Source: Pseudomonas nitroreducens NBRC 12694 (lineage in GTDB: Bacteria > Pseudomonadota > Gammaproteobacteria > Pseudomonadales > Pseudomonadaceae). From it: 64,000 nucleotides of DNA. Positions 34,523 through 43,470 of this stretch are shown here, in pieces. The stretch is taken from assembly GCF_002091755.1 (NCBI RefSeq), contig NZ_BDAI01000002.1, positions 62,001 through 126,000 on the forward strand, in the 5' to 3' direction. The position numbers were made by a program, and so were the translations under genes. Every line of letters starts with the position of its first letter. Position 1 is the first letter of the stretch. The notes under the pieces were generated by a model, which was not told where the DNA came from, made no database searches, and saw nothing but the letters and a program-made list of their open reading frames with translations.

Positions 34523-34744
34523 TTACTGTTTCTGCTCGTCGCCGGCGGGCTCCTGCGGCGCAGTGGCCGGGGCAGCCGGAGTGGCCGGGGAGGCTTCAGG
34601 TGCCGGTGGAGTGGTCGGCGCCGGAGTAGCCGGCTGCTCGGTCGCGGCCGGTGCCGGCGGCGCTTTCGGCTCTTCTTTCTTGTCGCAGGCGGCAAGGCCC
34701 AGACCTGCAACGATCAGCAGAGCGAAGGGAAGGGTTTTTTTCAT
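34523..34744 (-). CDS. Small proline/alanine-rich lipoprotein
   Basis: Lipoprotein of 73 residues: a signal with lipobox LAAC (Cys20), a short lysine/glutamate patch (DKKEEPK) and then an almost pure Pro-Ala-Thr-Glu tail with PAP/PAT repeats. Such tails span or decorate the periplasm without folding. No domain is recognised and the function is unknown. It is preceded by a GAGG ribosome site and has its own terminator downstream, so it appears monocistronic. Similar short lipoproteins are common in pseudomonads. Confidence 0.78.
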   Translation of the reverse strand: MKKTLPFALLIVAGLGLAACDKKEEPKAPPAPAATEQPATPAPTTPPAPEASPATPAAPATAPQEPAGDEQKQ

Positions 34745-34904
34745 GCGGAGCCTCCATGTGCGGCTTTCCTGGTGTTAGCCCTTTGAACCAGGCTTGTGTG
34801 AATTAGTTCAATGAATATTCCTGCGCCCCTGTATTCCATCACTGCAGGAGTGACAACGACCGGGGTATGATGCGGCCCCGTGCAGTCAATCGGTCGACCC
34901 TCCC

Positions 34905-35378
34905 ATGTCCGAAAACCCACTCCTGGAGCGCGCCCAACGCTTCCTTTCGGCGCTGCGTCACTGCCAGTTGCTGGGCATCAGCGCGCATGCGGCAGACGCC
35001 TCCGGCCTGACCCTGCGGCTTCCCTACAGCGAGGCCATTGTCGGCAACCCGGAAACCGGCGTGATTCATGGCGGCGCCATCACCACGCTGATGGACACCA
35101 CCTGCGGCATTTCCACCGTCTGCGTGCTGCCGCAGTTCGAGATCTGCCCGACCCTGGACCTGCGTATCGACTACATGCACCCGGCGCAGCCGCACAAGGA
35201 TGTCTACGGGTTCGCCGAGTGCTACCGGGTCACCCCGAACATCATCTTCACCCGTGGCTATGCCTATCAGGACGACCCCAGCGAACCCATCGCCCATGTG
35301 GTCGGGACCTTCATGCGCATGGGTAAGGCGGTATCCGCCGGCTCGGTGAAGCGCGACGTCGATGGGGGCCAGGGATGA
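34905..35378 (+). CDS. Hotdog-fold thioesterase (PaaI-like), first of a pair
   Basis: Protein of 157 residues of the PaaI/YbgC hotdog superfamily. The acyl-CoA-binding motif VIHGGAITTLMDTTCG (about 51-66) supplies the catalytic Asp in the central helix, and LDLRIDYMHPA matches the second conserved strand. It should hydrolyse a small or aromatic acyl-CoA; the substrate is unknown. The stop overlaps the next thioesterase by 4 bases. From memory, two adjacent thioesterases also precede the homologous membrane protein and htpG in P. aeruginosa (PA1593-PA1594). Confidence 0.88.
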   Translation: MSENPLLERAQRFLSALRHCQLLGISAHAADASGLTLRLPYSEAIVGNPETGVIHGGAITTLMDTTCGISTVCVLPQFEICPTLDLRIDYMHPAQPHKDVYGFAECYRVTPNIIFTRGYAYQDDPSEPIAHVVGTFMRMGKAVSAGSVKRDVDGGQG

Positions 35379-35821
35379 CCACGGTGAACATCGAGGCCAT
35401 GGTGCGCGCCGCGCACGAGAGCAAGGACTACGACCCGCTGATAGACGCGATCCCCTATGCCCGGCTGCTCGGCATCCGCTGCCTGCGCCTGGGCGACGAT
35501 GCGATCTTCCACCTGCCGGCCAACCCGGAAAACATCGGCAACCCCACGCTGCCGGCCCTGCATGGCGGGGTGATCGCCGGTTTCATGGAGCACTCGGCGC
35601 TGCTGCATTTGCTGATGTTCATGGGCATCCCGCACATGCCCAAGATCATTGACTTCTCCATCGACTACCTGCGCGCCGGGCACTTCCGCGATACCTACGC
35701 GCAGTGCCAGGTCTGGCGCCAGGGCCGGCGCGTGGCGAACGTCGCCATTACCGCCTGGCAGACCACTCGCACCGAACCCATCGCCACCGCTCGCGCGCAC
35801 TTCAAGGTCGATGGCGCCTGA
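35375..35821 (+). CDS. Hotdog-fold thioesterase (PaaI-like), second of a pair
   Basis: Protein of 148 residues with the same fold as its neighbour but divergent sequence: LHGGVIAGFMEHSAL (about 64-78) in place of the HGG motif, with Glu instead of Asp as probable catalytic acid, then IDFSIDYLRAG. The divergent pair may form a heterodimer or act on different thioesters. Start overlaps the previous stop (ATGA), and the following gene begins immediately after its stop codon, so the three form one transcription unit. Confidence 0.87.
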   Translation: MTTVNIEAMVRAAHESKDYDPLIDAIPYARLLGIRCLRLGDDAIFHLPANPENIGNPTLPALHGGVIAGFMEHSALLHLLMFMGIPHMPKIIDFSIDYLRAGHFRDTYAQCQVWRQGRRVANVAITAWQTTRTEPIATARAHFKVDGA

Positions 35822-37066
35822 ATGGATACGCTGCTGATCCTGCTCGGCCTGCTGCTGATCCTCGCGGGGTACGTCTGGCTGATTGCCCGCGCGTTCGAGC
35901 GCAGCCTGTTCTGGGGGCTTGCCAGCCTGTTACCGCCGCTGGCCGTGCTGTTCGTCCTGATCCACTGGCGGCTGGCCCGCAGCGCCGTGGCCCTCGGGGC
36001 CCTGGGCTGCATTCCGCTGGTGGTCGGCCTGACGATGCTGGCCAGCCGCGACAGTGCGCGCCTGGAGGCCATCCTCCGCCTGGAGTGGCTCAAGCCCGAG
36101 GCGGTCGCCAAGCCTGAACTGGCGATCAACCTGCGCGGGGAGCTGAATGGCCAGCCCTTCGTGCCCGAACAGGCCGAGTTCATCGACGGTGTGCTCAGCC
36201 TGCGCGAAGGCCAGGACTTCTACGCTCACCGCGAAATCCAGGTGCGCCTGGCTGCGCCGCTCAGCGGCCCGCTCAGGCTGGACGTGCTGCCCGACGACAA
36301 GGGACGCCTGCCGGAAATCGAAGTCAGCTGGCTCGCGCCAGGCCAGGACCTGCCCGAAGCGGTCCGTCTGCAGCATGGCTACAGCCTGCACCTGGACCTG
36401 ACGCCGAAGGCTCCCAACCGCCTGGAGGGCGCCTTCCACCTGGTGCTGCCGGCCCAGATGCAGACCACGCTTTCGGGCACCATCGAAGTCTTCACCGACC
36501 GCCTGCGCTATCGCGATGGCGAGGTGGATACCCGCTTCGACTCCCGCGATACCTTGCGTTATGTACTGCAGGACTACCTGCAGCGCCGCTTTGCGCGTCG
36601 TGATGTCGCCGTCACCCGCATGCCTGCCCTGGATACCCAGCGTGCCTCCCAGGAGGTTGCACTGACCGTCGAGGTAGGCGGCGCGCCGCAGGACCTGCAG
36701 GTCACGCTGGAGAAGACCCCCACGCGCGGCTGGGGTGTGCGGGACGACCGCTACCCGCGGATGAAGGCGTCGAACGTCGCTGCTGCCCCCCTTGCGGCCG
36801 CCACGCCGGCGAAATCCAGTGCCCCTGTGCCGCAGGCGCCGGAAAGCGGTCGCCTGGCCATCGAGCGCCTGCTGTCCGCACCGCAGCGCTACGTCAACCG
36901 CAGCATGCGCGTGACCACCGAGCGCGGCCGGGTTGCCGAGGGCGTCTTCGTCGGCCTCGATGTCGATGGCCGCATCGTCATCCGCCAGGTCATCGATGGC
37001 CCGGGCGAGGCGAGCTACACGCTGCGTCCCAGCGAAGTGACCGACATCGAACTGCCGGCGCGCTGA
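35822..37066 (+). CDS. Conserved membrane-anchored protein (PA1595-like)
   Basis: Protein of 414 residues. Three helices occupy the first 85 residues (LLILLGLLLILAGYVWLIA, then FWGLASLLPPLAVLFVLI, then LGCIPLVVGLTML). The remainder is soluble, probably periplasmic, with no recognised catalytic motif: a beta-rich segment (120-300), a Pro/Ala-rich linker (about 318-340) and a short C-terminal Sm-like or SH3-like beta region (VNRSMRVTTERGRVAEGVFVG). It starts with no gap after the second thioesterase. In P. aeruginosa a gene of this type precedes htpG, to my recollection. Function unknown. Confidence 0.75.
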   Translation: MDTLLILLGLLLILAGYVWLIARAFERSLFWGLASLLPPLAVLFVLIHWRLARSAVALGALGCIPLVVGLTMLASRDSARLEAILRLEWLKPEAVAKPELAINLRGELNGQPFVPEQAEFIDGVLSLREGQDFYAHREIQVRLAAPLSGPLRLDVLPDDKGRLPEIEVSWLAPGQDLPEAVRLQHGYSLHLDLTPKAPNRLEGAFHLVLPAQMQTTLSGTIEVFTDRLRYRDGEVDTRFDSRDTLRYVLQDYLQRRFARRDVAVTRMPALDTQRASQEVALTVEVGGAPQDLQVTLEKTPTRGWGVRDDRYPRMKASNVAAAPLAAATPAKSSAPVPQAPESGRLAIERLLSAPQRYVNRSMRVTTERGRVAEGVFVGLDVDGRIVIRQVIDGPGEASYTLRPSEVTDIELPAR

Positions 37067-37105
37067 CCTTTCGCCGGTCATTTGCCGGCGAATTTTCTCC
37101 AACCC

Positions 37106-37133
37106 CTTGAATTGGTTCGGGAAGCCCCCATCT
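37106..37133 (+). promoter_or_regulatory. Heat-shock (sigma-32) promoter of htpG
   Basis: CTTGAA (37106-37111), 14 bases, then CCCCATCT (37126-37133) is a near-perfect match to the RpoH consensus CTTGAA-N13/14-CCCCATNT. It lies 52 bases upstream of the htpG start codon. Confidence 0.9.
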
Positions 37134-37185
37134 CGCTGACATCGGCCGCACGACGCGGCATTTGTCACCCTCGGAGCGAGAAACG

Positions 37186-39090
37186 ATGAGCGCGGAGACT
37201 CAAAAAGAAACACTGGGCTTCCAGACCGAAGTGAAGCAGCTGCTTCACCTGATGATTCACTCCCTGTATTCGAACAAGGAAATCTTCCTTCGCGAACTGA
37301 TTTCCAACGCCTCCGACGCGGCCGACAAGCTGCGTTTCGAGGCCCTGGCCAAGCCCGAGCTGCTCGAAGGCGGCGCCGAGCTGAAGATCCGTGTGAGCTT
37401 CGACAAGGACGCCAAGACCGTCACCCTCGAAGACAACGGCATCGGCATGAGCCGCGAGGAAGTGATCGCGCACCTGGGCACTATCGCCAAGTCCGGTACC
37501 GCCGACTTCCTGAAGAACCTCTCCGGTGACCAGAAGAAGGATTCCCACCTGATCGGCCAGTTCGGCGTGGGCTTCTACAGTGCCTTCATCGTCGCCGACC
37601 AGGTCGATGTGTTCAGCCGCCGTGCCGGTGCACCGGCCAGCGAAGGCGTGCACTGGTCGTCCAGGGGCGAGGGCGAGTTCGAAGTTGCCACCATCGAGAA
37701 AGCCGAGCGCGGCACCCGCATCGTCCTGCACCTGAAGGACGGCGAGGACGAGTTCGCCGACGGCTGGCGCCTGCGCAACATCATCAAGAAATACTCCGAC
37801 CACATCGCGCTGCCCATCGAGTTGCCGAAGGAGCACCACGGGGAAGAGGCCGACAAGCCGGCTGAAACCGAGTGGGAAGTGGTCAACCGTGCCAGCGCCC
37901 TGTGGACCCGTCCGCGCACCGAGGTGAAGGACGAGGAATACCAGGAGTTCTACAAGCACATCGCCCATGACTTCGAGAACCCGCTGACCTGGAGCCACAA
38001 CAAGGTCGAGGGCAAGCTCGAGTACACCTCGCTGCTGTACGTTCCGGCCCGCGCGCCGTTCGACCTGTACCACCGCGAGGCCCCGCGCGGCCTGAAGCTC
38101 TATGTGCAGCGCGTGTTCATCATGGACCAGGCCGACCAGTTCCTGCCGCTGTACCTGCGCTTCATCAAGGGCGTGGTGGATTCCAACGACCTGTCGCTGA
38201 ACGTCTCCCGCGAGATCCTGCAGTCCGGCCCCATCGTCGATTCGATGAAGTCCGCGCTGACCAAGCGCTCCCTGGACATGCTGGAAAAACTCGCCAGCAA
38301 TGACGCCGAGGCCTACAAGGGCTTCTGGAAGAACTTCGGCCAGGTGCTCAAGGAAGGCCCCGCCGAGGACTTCGCCAACAAGGACAAGATCGCCGGCCTG
38401 CTGCGCTTCTCTTCCACCAGCGACGAGAGCGGCGAGCAGAGCGTTTCCCTGGCCGACTACATCGACCGCCTGAAGGAAGGCCAGGACAAGATCTACTACC
38501 TCACCGGCGAGAGCTTCGCCCAGGTGAAGAACAGCCCGCACCTGGAAGTCTTCCGCAAGAAAGGCATCGAAGTGCTGCTGCTCACCGACCGCATCGACGA
38601 GTGGCTGATGAGCTACCTGCCGGAATTCGACGGCAAGCAACTGGTCGACGTCGCCCGTGGCGACCTGGACCTGGGCAGCCTGGACTCGGAAGAGGACAAG
38701 AAGGCTCAGGAAGAGATCGCCAAGGCCAAGGAAGGCCTGGCCGAGCGCCTGAAAGCCGCACTGGGCGATGAAGTCGCCGAGGTGCGTGTCTCCCACCGCC
38801 TGACCGACTCGCCGGCGATCCTCGCCATCGGCGAGCAGGACCTGGGCCTGCAGATGCGCCAGATCCTCGAGGCCAGCGGGCAGAAGGTGCCGGAAGCCAA
38901 GCCGATCTTCGAGTTCAACCCGGCCCACCCGCTGATCGAGAAGCTCGACGCGGAAGCCGACGAAGACCGCTTCGGCGAACTGACCCACATCCTCTTCGAC
39001 CAGGCCGCCCTGGCTGCGGGGGACAGCCTGAAGGACCCGGCCGCCTACGTGCGCCGCCTGAACAAGCTGCTGGTGGAACTTTCCGCCTAA
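37186..39090 (+). CDS. htpG: Molecular chaperone HtpG (bacterial Hsp90)
   Basis: Hsp90 chaperone of 634 residues (E. coli form 624). The N-terminal GHKL ATPase domain shows FLRELISNASDAADKLR, DNGIGM and GQFGVGFYSAF; the middle domain carries the catalytic arginine region LNVSREILQ. ATG 37186 is used: it has GGAG upstream and gives the standard start MSAETQKETLGFQTE; an in-frame ATG eight codons earlier is rejected. A sigma-32 promoter precedes it and a terminator follows, so it is a heat-inducible monocistron. Confidence 0.97.
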   Translation: MSAETQKETLGFQTEVKQLLHLMIHSLYSNKEIFLRELISNASDAADKLRFEALAKPELLEGGAELKIRVSFDKDAKTVTLEDNGIGMSREEVIAHLGTIAKSGTADFLKNLSGDQKKDSHLIGQFGVGFYSAFIVADQVDVFSRRAGAPASEGVHWSSRGEGEFEVATIEKAERGTRIVLHLKDGEDEFADGWRLRNIIKKYSDHIALPIELPKEHHGEEADKPAETEWEVVNRASALWTRPRTEVKDEEYQEFYKHIAHDFENPLTWSHNKVEGKLEYTSLLYVPARAPFDLYHREAPRGLKLYVQRVFIMDQADQFLPLYLRFIKGVVDSNDLSLNVSREILQSGPIVDSMKSALTKRSLDMLEKLASNDAEAYKGFWKNFGQVLKEGPAEDFANKDKIAGLLRFSSTSDESGEQSVSLADYIDRLKEGQDKIYYLTGESFAQVKNSPHLEVFRKKGIEVLLLTDRIDEWLMSYLPEFDGKQLVDVARGDLDLGSLDSEEDKKAQEEIAKAKEGLAERLKAALGDEVAEVRVSHRLTDSPAILAIGEQDLGLQMRQILEASGQKVPEAKPIFEFNPAHPLIEKLDAEADEDRFGELTHILFDQAALAAGDSLKDPAAYVRRLNKLLVELSA

Positions 39091-39103
39091 GCTGAACCAG
39101 CCC

Positions 39104-39132
39104 AAAGCCCGCTTCGGCGGGCTTTGTGTTTT
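39104..39132 (+). terminator. Terminator of htpG
   Basis: 9-bp stem aaagcccgc/gcgggcttt (39104-39112 with 39117-39125), TTCG loop, then gtgttttt. Classic intrinsic terminator 13 bases after the stop. Confidence 0.92.
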
Positions 39133-39179
39133 TCCAGTACTCGATCAACTACACCGACAAGCGAAAGGGGACTACCCGA

Positions 39180-39911
39180 ATGAGCCAGATCAGCGTGCAA
39201 CCTGTCGCCTACAGCCTCGATGGCGTGTCCTTCGAAGGCCAACTGGTATTCGATGCCGCCAGCAACGCGCCGCGTCCCGGCCTGCTGATGGCGCCGAACT
39301 GGATGGGCGTCAGCCAGGGCGCAGTGGATATCGCCCGCAAGGTCGCCGAGCGCGGCTATGTGGTGCTGGTGGCCGATCTCTACGGCAAGGATGTGCGCCC
39401 CAATGGCACGGAACAGGCCGGCGCCGCCATGATGCCGCTGAAGAACGACCGTGCATTGCTGCGCAAGCGCATGCAGCTTTCGCTGAAGACCCTGCTGGAA
39501 CAGGCCGACAAGGCGCCGCTGGATACCGCGAAGCTGGCCACCTTCGGCTTCTGCTTCGGCGGCTGCTGCTCCCTGGAGCTGGCCCGTGACGGCGCGCCGC
39601 TGGCGGCTGCGGTGTCCTTCCACGGCACCCTGGATACGCCGAACCCGGCCGATGCGCAGAACATCAAGGGATCGGTACTGGTCCTCGACGGCGCCATCGA
39701 TCCCTTCGTGCCGCGCGAGCAACTGACCGAGTTCGCCAAGGAGATGATCGACGCCAAGGTGGATTGGGCACTCACCAGCTACGGCGGCGCCGCGCATTCC
39801 TTCACCGACCCGCACGCGCAGATTCCCGGCAAGATGCAGTACGACGCCAAGGTGGCGCGCCGTGCCTTCGCCGCGATGTTCGACCTGCTGGAGGAGCGCT
39901 TCGGCGCCTGA
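39180..39911 (+). CDS. Dienelactone hydrolase family protein
   Basis: Alpha/beta hydrolase of 243 residues. The nucleophile elbow is GFCFGG with cysteine at the nucleophile position, typical of dienelactone hydrolases; the acid is Asp in LDGAIDPFVP and the base is His in GGAAHSFTDP, completing the Cys-Asp-His triad. These enzymes open dienelactone rings or related esters. ATG 39180 has an AAGGGGA site upstream; an earlier frame would overlap the htpG terminator. In P. aeruginosa a homologue (PA1597) follows htpG. The true substrate is unknown, as no aromatic pathway genes are nearby. Confidence 0.88.
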   Translation: MSQISVQPVAYSLDGVSFEGQLVFDAASNAPRPGLLMAPNWMGVSQGAVDIARKVAERGYVVLVADLYGKDVRPNGTEQAGAAMMPLKNDRALLRKRMQLSLKTLLEQADKAPLDTAKLATFGFCFGGCCSLELARDGAPLAAAVSFHGTLDTPNPADAQNIKGSVLVLDGAIDPFVPREQLTEFAKEMIDAKVDWALTSYGGAAHSFTDPHAQIPGKMQYDAKVARRAFAAMFDLLEERFGA

Positions 39912-39919
39912 CGGCATCG

Positions 39920-39946
39920 GGGGGAGGGCGGTCGCGCCGCTCCCCC
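39920..39946. terminator. Hairpin between convergent hydrolase and cytochrome genes
   Basis: ggggga (39920-39925) pairs with tccccc (39941-39946) and inner gcgg (39928-39931) with ccgc (39937-39940). There is no T-run. It occupies most of the 44-base convergent gap and may terminate both genes weakly. Confidence 0.4.
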
Positions 39947-39955
39947 ACGCCGGGC

Positions 39956-41236
39956 TCAGCGCAGCTTGGCGACCTTGAATTCGAGGTCCGGCCAGGCTGG
40001 CAGGCCGGCGAAGTCCTCCCGCAGGAAGCGCGCCAGCGCGACAATCTGTTCGTCGTTGAGGCTGTGACGGAACGCCGGCATGTAGCCCAGCTCCGGTCGG
40101 GCGGGTTCGCCGATGCCATCCAGGATCACCCGCAGCAGATTGTCCGGCGTGGCCGCATAGAGTTTGTTGCTCACCGCCAGTGACGGCCGCACGCCATTGA
40201 GCTTCGGGCTGTCGCCGTCATGGTGGCAGGCCATGCAGGCGCCATTGAATAGCCTGGCGCCAGTACCGCTGACCGGTTGCAGGGTGCCGTAGGTACGCTC
40301 TTCCAACTCGCTCGCCTGCTTCTGTGGCGAGAAATCGACGGGCTGTTCCGGCCGGAGGCTCGCGAGGTAGCGCGCCATGGCTTGCAGGTCCGCGTCCGGT
40401 TGCTGCGCAAGGCCTGCAGCTACCGCTGCCATGGGGCCGGCGGCGCCGCCGTGGTAGCGCGAGAAGCCATTGCGCAGATAGTCGTACAACGTCGCCTGGG
40501 TCCAGGGAATCGCCGTCTGGCCGCTGCCGTCGAGAGAGGGCGCCTGCCAGCCGTCCACTGTCGCACCGGTGAAGCGTTGCTTGCCGGCACGCTCGGCGCC
40601 CAGTGCGTTGCGCGGTGAATGGCAGGCGCTGCAGTGGCCGAGCCCCTCCACCAGATAGGCGCCGCGGTTCCAGGCAGCATCGCGCTGCGGCTGAGGCTGG
40701 AAGCGGCCCTGGTCGAAATACAGCAGGTTCCAGGTGGCCATCAGCCTGCGCTGGCTGTAGGGGAAGCGCAGGCGGTTGGCCCTGGGCTGCGCCTTCACCG
40801 GCGGCCGGCTCATCAGATAGGCGTAGAGGTCGTGCAGGTCTTCGTCGCCAATGCGGGTGAAGGCGGTGTAGGGGAAGGCCGGGTAGAGGTAGTCGCCCTC
40901 CCGCGAGACACCTTCGCGCATCGCTCGCTCGAAGGCCTCGAAGGACCAGCTGCCCAGCCCGGTATCGCGGTCCGGGGTGAGGTTGCTGGTGTAGAGCGTG
41001 CCGAACGGTGTGGCCATCGCACGGCCACCGCTCAGCGGCGCGCCACCTTCACGGGTGTGGCAGGCGGCGCAGTCGCCCAGGGCCGCCAGTTTCTGCCCGC
41101 GGGCAATGGATTCGGCGCCGAAGCTGTCGACGGCCGGCGGGTCGATGGGCGCAATGCTGCCTTTCCAGGTCATGGCCAGCGCTACCAAGGTGGATGCGGC
41201 CAGCGCTGCGATGATGCCCAGTGAATGGTTTTTCAT
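39956..41236 (-). CDS. Triheme cytochrome c, electron-transfer subunit of an aldehyde/alcohol dehydrogenase
   Basis: Protein of 426 residues with a signal-anchor at 5-23 and three haem c sites: CAACH (56-60), CSACH and CMACH in the last third. Triheme cytochromes of this length are the membrane subunits of periplasmic dehydrogenases and pass electrons to the quinone pool or oxidase. The start at 41236 overlaps the stop of the molybdenum subunit (ATGA); a longer frame that runs into that gene is spurious. Third gene of a three-gene operon with 2Fe-2S and molybdenum subunits. Confidence 0.92.
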   Translation of the reverse strand: MKNHSLGIIAALAASTLVALAMTWKGSIAPIDPPAVDSFGAESIARGQKLAALGDCAACHTREGGAPLSGGRAMATPFGTLYTSNLTPDRDTGLGSWSFEAFERAMREGVSREGDYLYPAFPYTAFTRIGDEDLHDLYAYLMSRPPVKAQPRANRLRFPYSQRRLMATWNLLYFDQGRFQPQPQRDAAWNRGAYLVEGLGHCSACHSPRNALGAERAGKQRFTGATVDGWQAPSLDGSGQTAIPWTQATLYDYLRNGFSRYHGGAAGPMAAVAAGLAQQPDADLQAMARYLASLRPEQPVDFSPQKQASELEERTYGTLQPVSGTGARLFNGACMACHHDGDSPKLNGVRPSLAVSNKLYAATPDNLLRVILDGIGEPARPELGYMPAFRHSLNDEQIVALARFLREDFAGLPAWPDLEFKVAKLR

Positions 41237-43470
41237 TTGGGTTGTTTCTCGTTCAGGGCAGCCAGTACCCGTTCTGGCGTGAACGGCGGGCGGGTGAAGC
41301 GCACGCCGGTCGCGTCGTGCAGGGCATTGGCGATGGCGGCGGCGCTGGGTACCGATGCAGATTCGCCGGCCCCCAGCGGCGGAGTACCGGGGCGGTCGAG
41401 CAGCAGCGCGGTGATCCTGGGCACCTGGGGGAATCCGAGGATCGGGTAGCCACCCCATTCCAGGCTGGTGACACCGCTGCGGTCGAAGGTCGAGCACTCC
41501 ATCAGTGCACGGCTGGTGGCCTGGATCACGTTGCCGTGGACCTGGTGGCGTACCCCGTCGGGATTCACCATCTGCCCGCAGTCCTGCGCCACGTGGACCT
41601 CGGTCACGCGGACGGCGCCGGTGTGCGGCTCGACCTCGACGTCGACTATCCGCGCCGCCCAGGCCGCGCCGAACCCTGGGAAGGTACTGTGGAAGTAGCG
41701 CGCGTAGGCGAAGCCGCGGCCGACCAGCAGGTTGCCCTGGCGTGCCCGCGGGTTGGGCGAGACGCGCGGCTGCCACTGAGCGGCGGTGGCCAGCGCGTTG
41801 ATCAGCGCTATGGCACGTTCGTCATGCAGGTAGCGCAGGCGGAATTCGATGGGGTCGGCGCCGGCCATCTGCGCCAGTTCGTCGATGTAGGACTCATGGG
41901 CGAAGACGTTGGGCAGTGCCGATACGCCGCGCATCCACGAGGCGCGAACGATGGGGGCTGCGTCGTTGCAGACCACCCGCATGTGCGCAAAGGCGTATTG
42001 CGGGACGGCGGTGCGATCGCCCATCTGGGTTATCTGGGGCTTGGCGTCCACCCGCGAGGTGAGCAGCAGGGCCAGGTTGACCGCGTTATTGGAGGGGTAG
42101 CAGGTTGAGAAGTCGTACGCCGCCACGTCGCCGTTCTCATCCAGCCCGCCGCGGACTTCGATCAGTTGCGCCGAACCCTTGGGCTCCCAGCCGTGTTCCT
42201 GTTCGCGCATCAGTTGCACGCGCACCGGTCGGCCGACGGCCAGGGCGAGCAGCGCGGCATCGGCGCTCACGTCGTCGGCGCAGTTGCGGCCATAGCAGCC
42301 CGACGCTTCCATCCGGATGACCTCGACCTGTTCCGGCTGCATGCCCAGCAAGGTCGCCAGGTCGGCACGCAGGTCGTGGGGGTTCTGGCTGCCCGACCAG
42401 ACCTTCATCAGGCCATCCTCGAAGTGCGCGAGCGCGCAGGATGGGCCGATGGAGGCGTGCTGCTGATAGGGCCAGACGTAGGTGCGCTGCAGTGGGCGGT
42501 GGAGCTGCGCCAGCGCGGCATCCATCTGCGTGTCGTCCTGGAGCATGCGTGGCTGCTTGGGATGGGCGCGCAGGGTGGATTCCAGTTCGTTCAGGCCCAG
42601 GGGTGGCAGGCCGCTCCAGTGCTTCCAGCGTACTTTCAGCTGGCGGGCAATGTGGATCGCCTGCTCTTCGCGCTCGGCTACCACGCCGATGAAGTCACCT
42701 ATTATCACCAGCCGGACAAAACCGGGCAGGTGGGCTACGGACTGCTCATCCACTTCCGCCCGGCTCCTGCCCAGCGGCGCGCTGACATCCGCACCGGTGT
42801 AGGGCGGCCGCACCACGCGGCCATGGAGCATGCCCGGCAGGCGCATGTCGTGTACGTAGGTCAGCCCGCCCGTGACCTTGGCCGGGATGTCCAGGCGCGG
42901 CACCGAGCGGCCGACCACGCGGTAATCGCTGTGGGCCTTGAGCGGCGCGCTGGCATCGACCTTCAGTTCGAAGCGCTCGCCACGCAGCAGTTCGCCGTAG
43001 CCGATACTGCGGCTGGGTTTGCCTCTGACGAAGATTGCCCCGCCGGCGCAGTCGAGCTGGCGAATGTCGACCCGGAGGTGTTGCGCCGCGCGCTGCATCA
43101 GGAACTCCCTTGCCTCGGCGGCTGCCCGGCGCAGCGGAATGGCGCTGACCTGGAGGGTCGAACTGGCGATGGTCGGCCCCTGGTCGGGCGTGTAGCGGGT
43201 GTCACCCAGCAGCAGGGTGATCTGCTGTAGGTCGACATTCAGCTCCTCGGCGACTATCTGGGTCAGGGCAGTGCGTATGCCGGTGCCGAGGTCGACATGG
43301 CCGCAGGCAGCGGTGATGGTGCCGTTGCCGGCGATGGCAATGAAGCTGTCGACCTCGTCGAGGGTCAACACGCCATCGGCGCTTTGCGCCAGCAATGGGT
43401 CAGGCAGTTGAGTGCTGACCAGCAGGGCCGCGCCGGCCTTCAGGAACTCACGGCGGCCGAGCAGGCTCAT
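41233..43470 (-). CDS. Molybdopterin-cytosine-dinucleotide aldehyde dehydrogenase large subunit (xanthine oxidase family, IorB-like)
   Basis: Catalytic subunit of 745 residues of the xanthine oxidase/isoquinoline 1-oxidoreductase beta type. It starts with a twin-arginine signal (LGRREFLKAG, Arg6-Arg7), so the complex is exported folded with its cofactor. Family segments include GHVDLGTGIRTALTQIVAEEL near the N-terminus, YVWPYQQHASIGPSCALAH and a late PRITALLL. Start 43470 overlaps the 2Fe-2S subunit stop by 4 bases; an upstream 29-residue extension is an out-of-gene artefact. Electrons go through the 2Fe-2S subunit to the triheme cytochrome. The substrate may be an aldehyde or N-heterocycle. 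Confidence 0.9.
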   Translation of the reverse strand: MSLLGRREFLKAGAALLVSTQLPDPLLAQSADGVLTLDEVDSFIAIAGNGTITAACGHVDLGTGIRTALTQIVAEELNVDLQQITLLLGDTRYTPDQGPTIASSTLQVSAIPLRRAAAEAREFLMQRAAQHLRVDIRQLDCAGGAIFVRGKPSRSIGYGELLRGERFELKVDASAPLKAHSDYRVVGRSVPRLDIPAKVTGGLTYVHDMRLPGMLHGRVVRPPYTGADVSAPLGRSRAEVDEQSVAHLPGFVRLVIIGDFIGVVAEREEQAIHIARQLKVRWKHWSGLPPLGLNELESTLRAHPKQPRMLQDDTQMDAALAQLHRPLQRTYVWPYQQHASIGPSCALAHFEDGLMKVWSGSQNPHDLRADLATLLGMQPEQVEVIRMEASGCYGRNCADDVSADAALLALAVGRPVRVQLMREQEHGWEPKGSAQLIEVRGGLDENGDVAAYDFSTCYPSNNAVNLALLLTSRVDAKPQITQMGDRTAVPQYAFAHMRVVCNDAAPIVRASWMRGVSALPNVFAHESYIDELAQMAGADPIEFRLRYLHDERAIALINALATAAQWQPRVSPNPRARQGNLLVGRGFAYARYFHSTFPGFGAAWAARIVDVEVEPHTGAVRVTEVHVAQDCGQMVNPDGVRHQVHGNVIQATSRALMECSTFDRSGVTSLEWGGYPILGFPQVPRITALLLDRPGTPPLGAGESASVPSAAAIANALHDATGVRFTRPPFTPERVLAALNEKQPK

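Noticed and set aside
34523..34744. Antisense frames on the plus strand over the small lipoprotein
   Set aside because: Gly/Arg/Ser-rich mirror of the Pro/Ala repeat; the minus-strand lipoprotein has a proper signal and ribosome site.
37165..39105. 646-residue minus-strand frame opposite htpG
   Set aside because: Complete antisense shadow of a clear Hsp90 gene.
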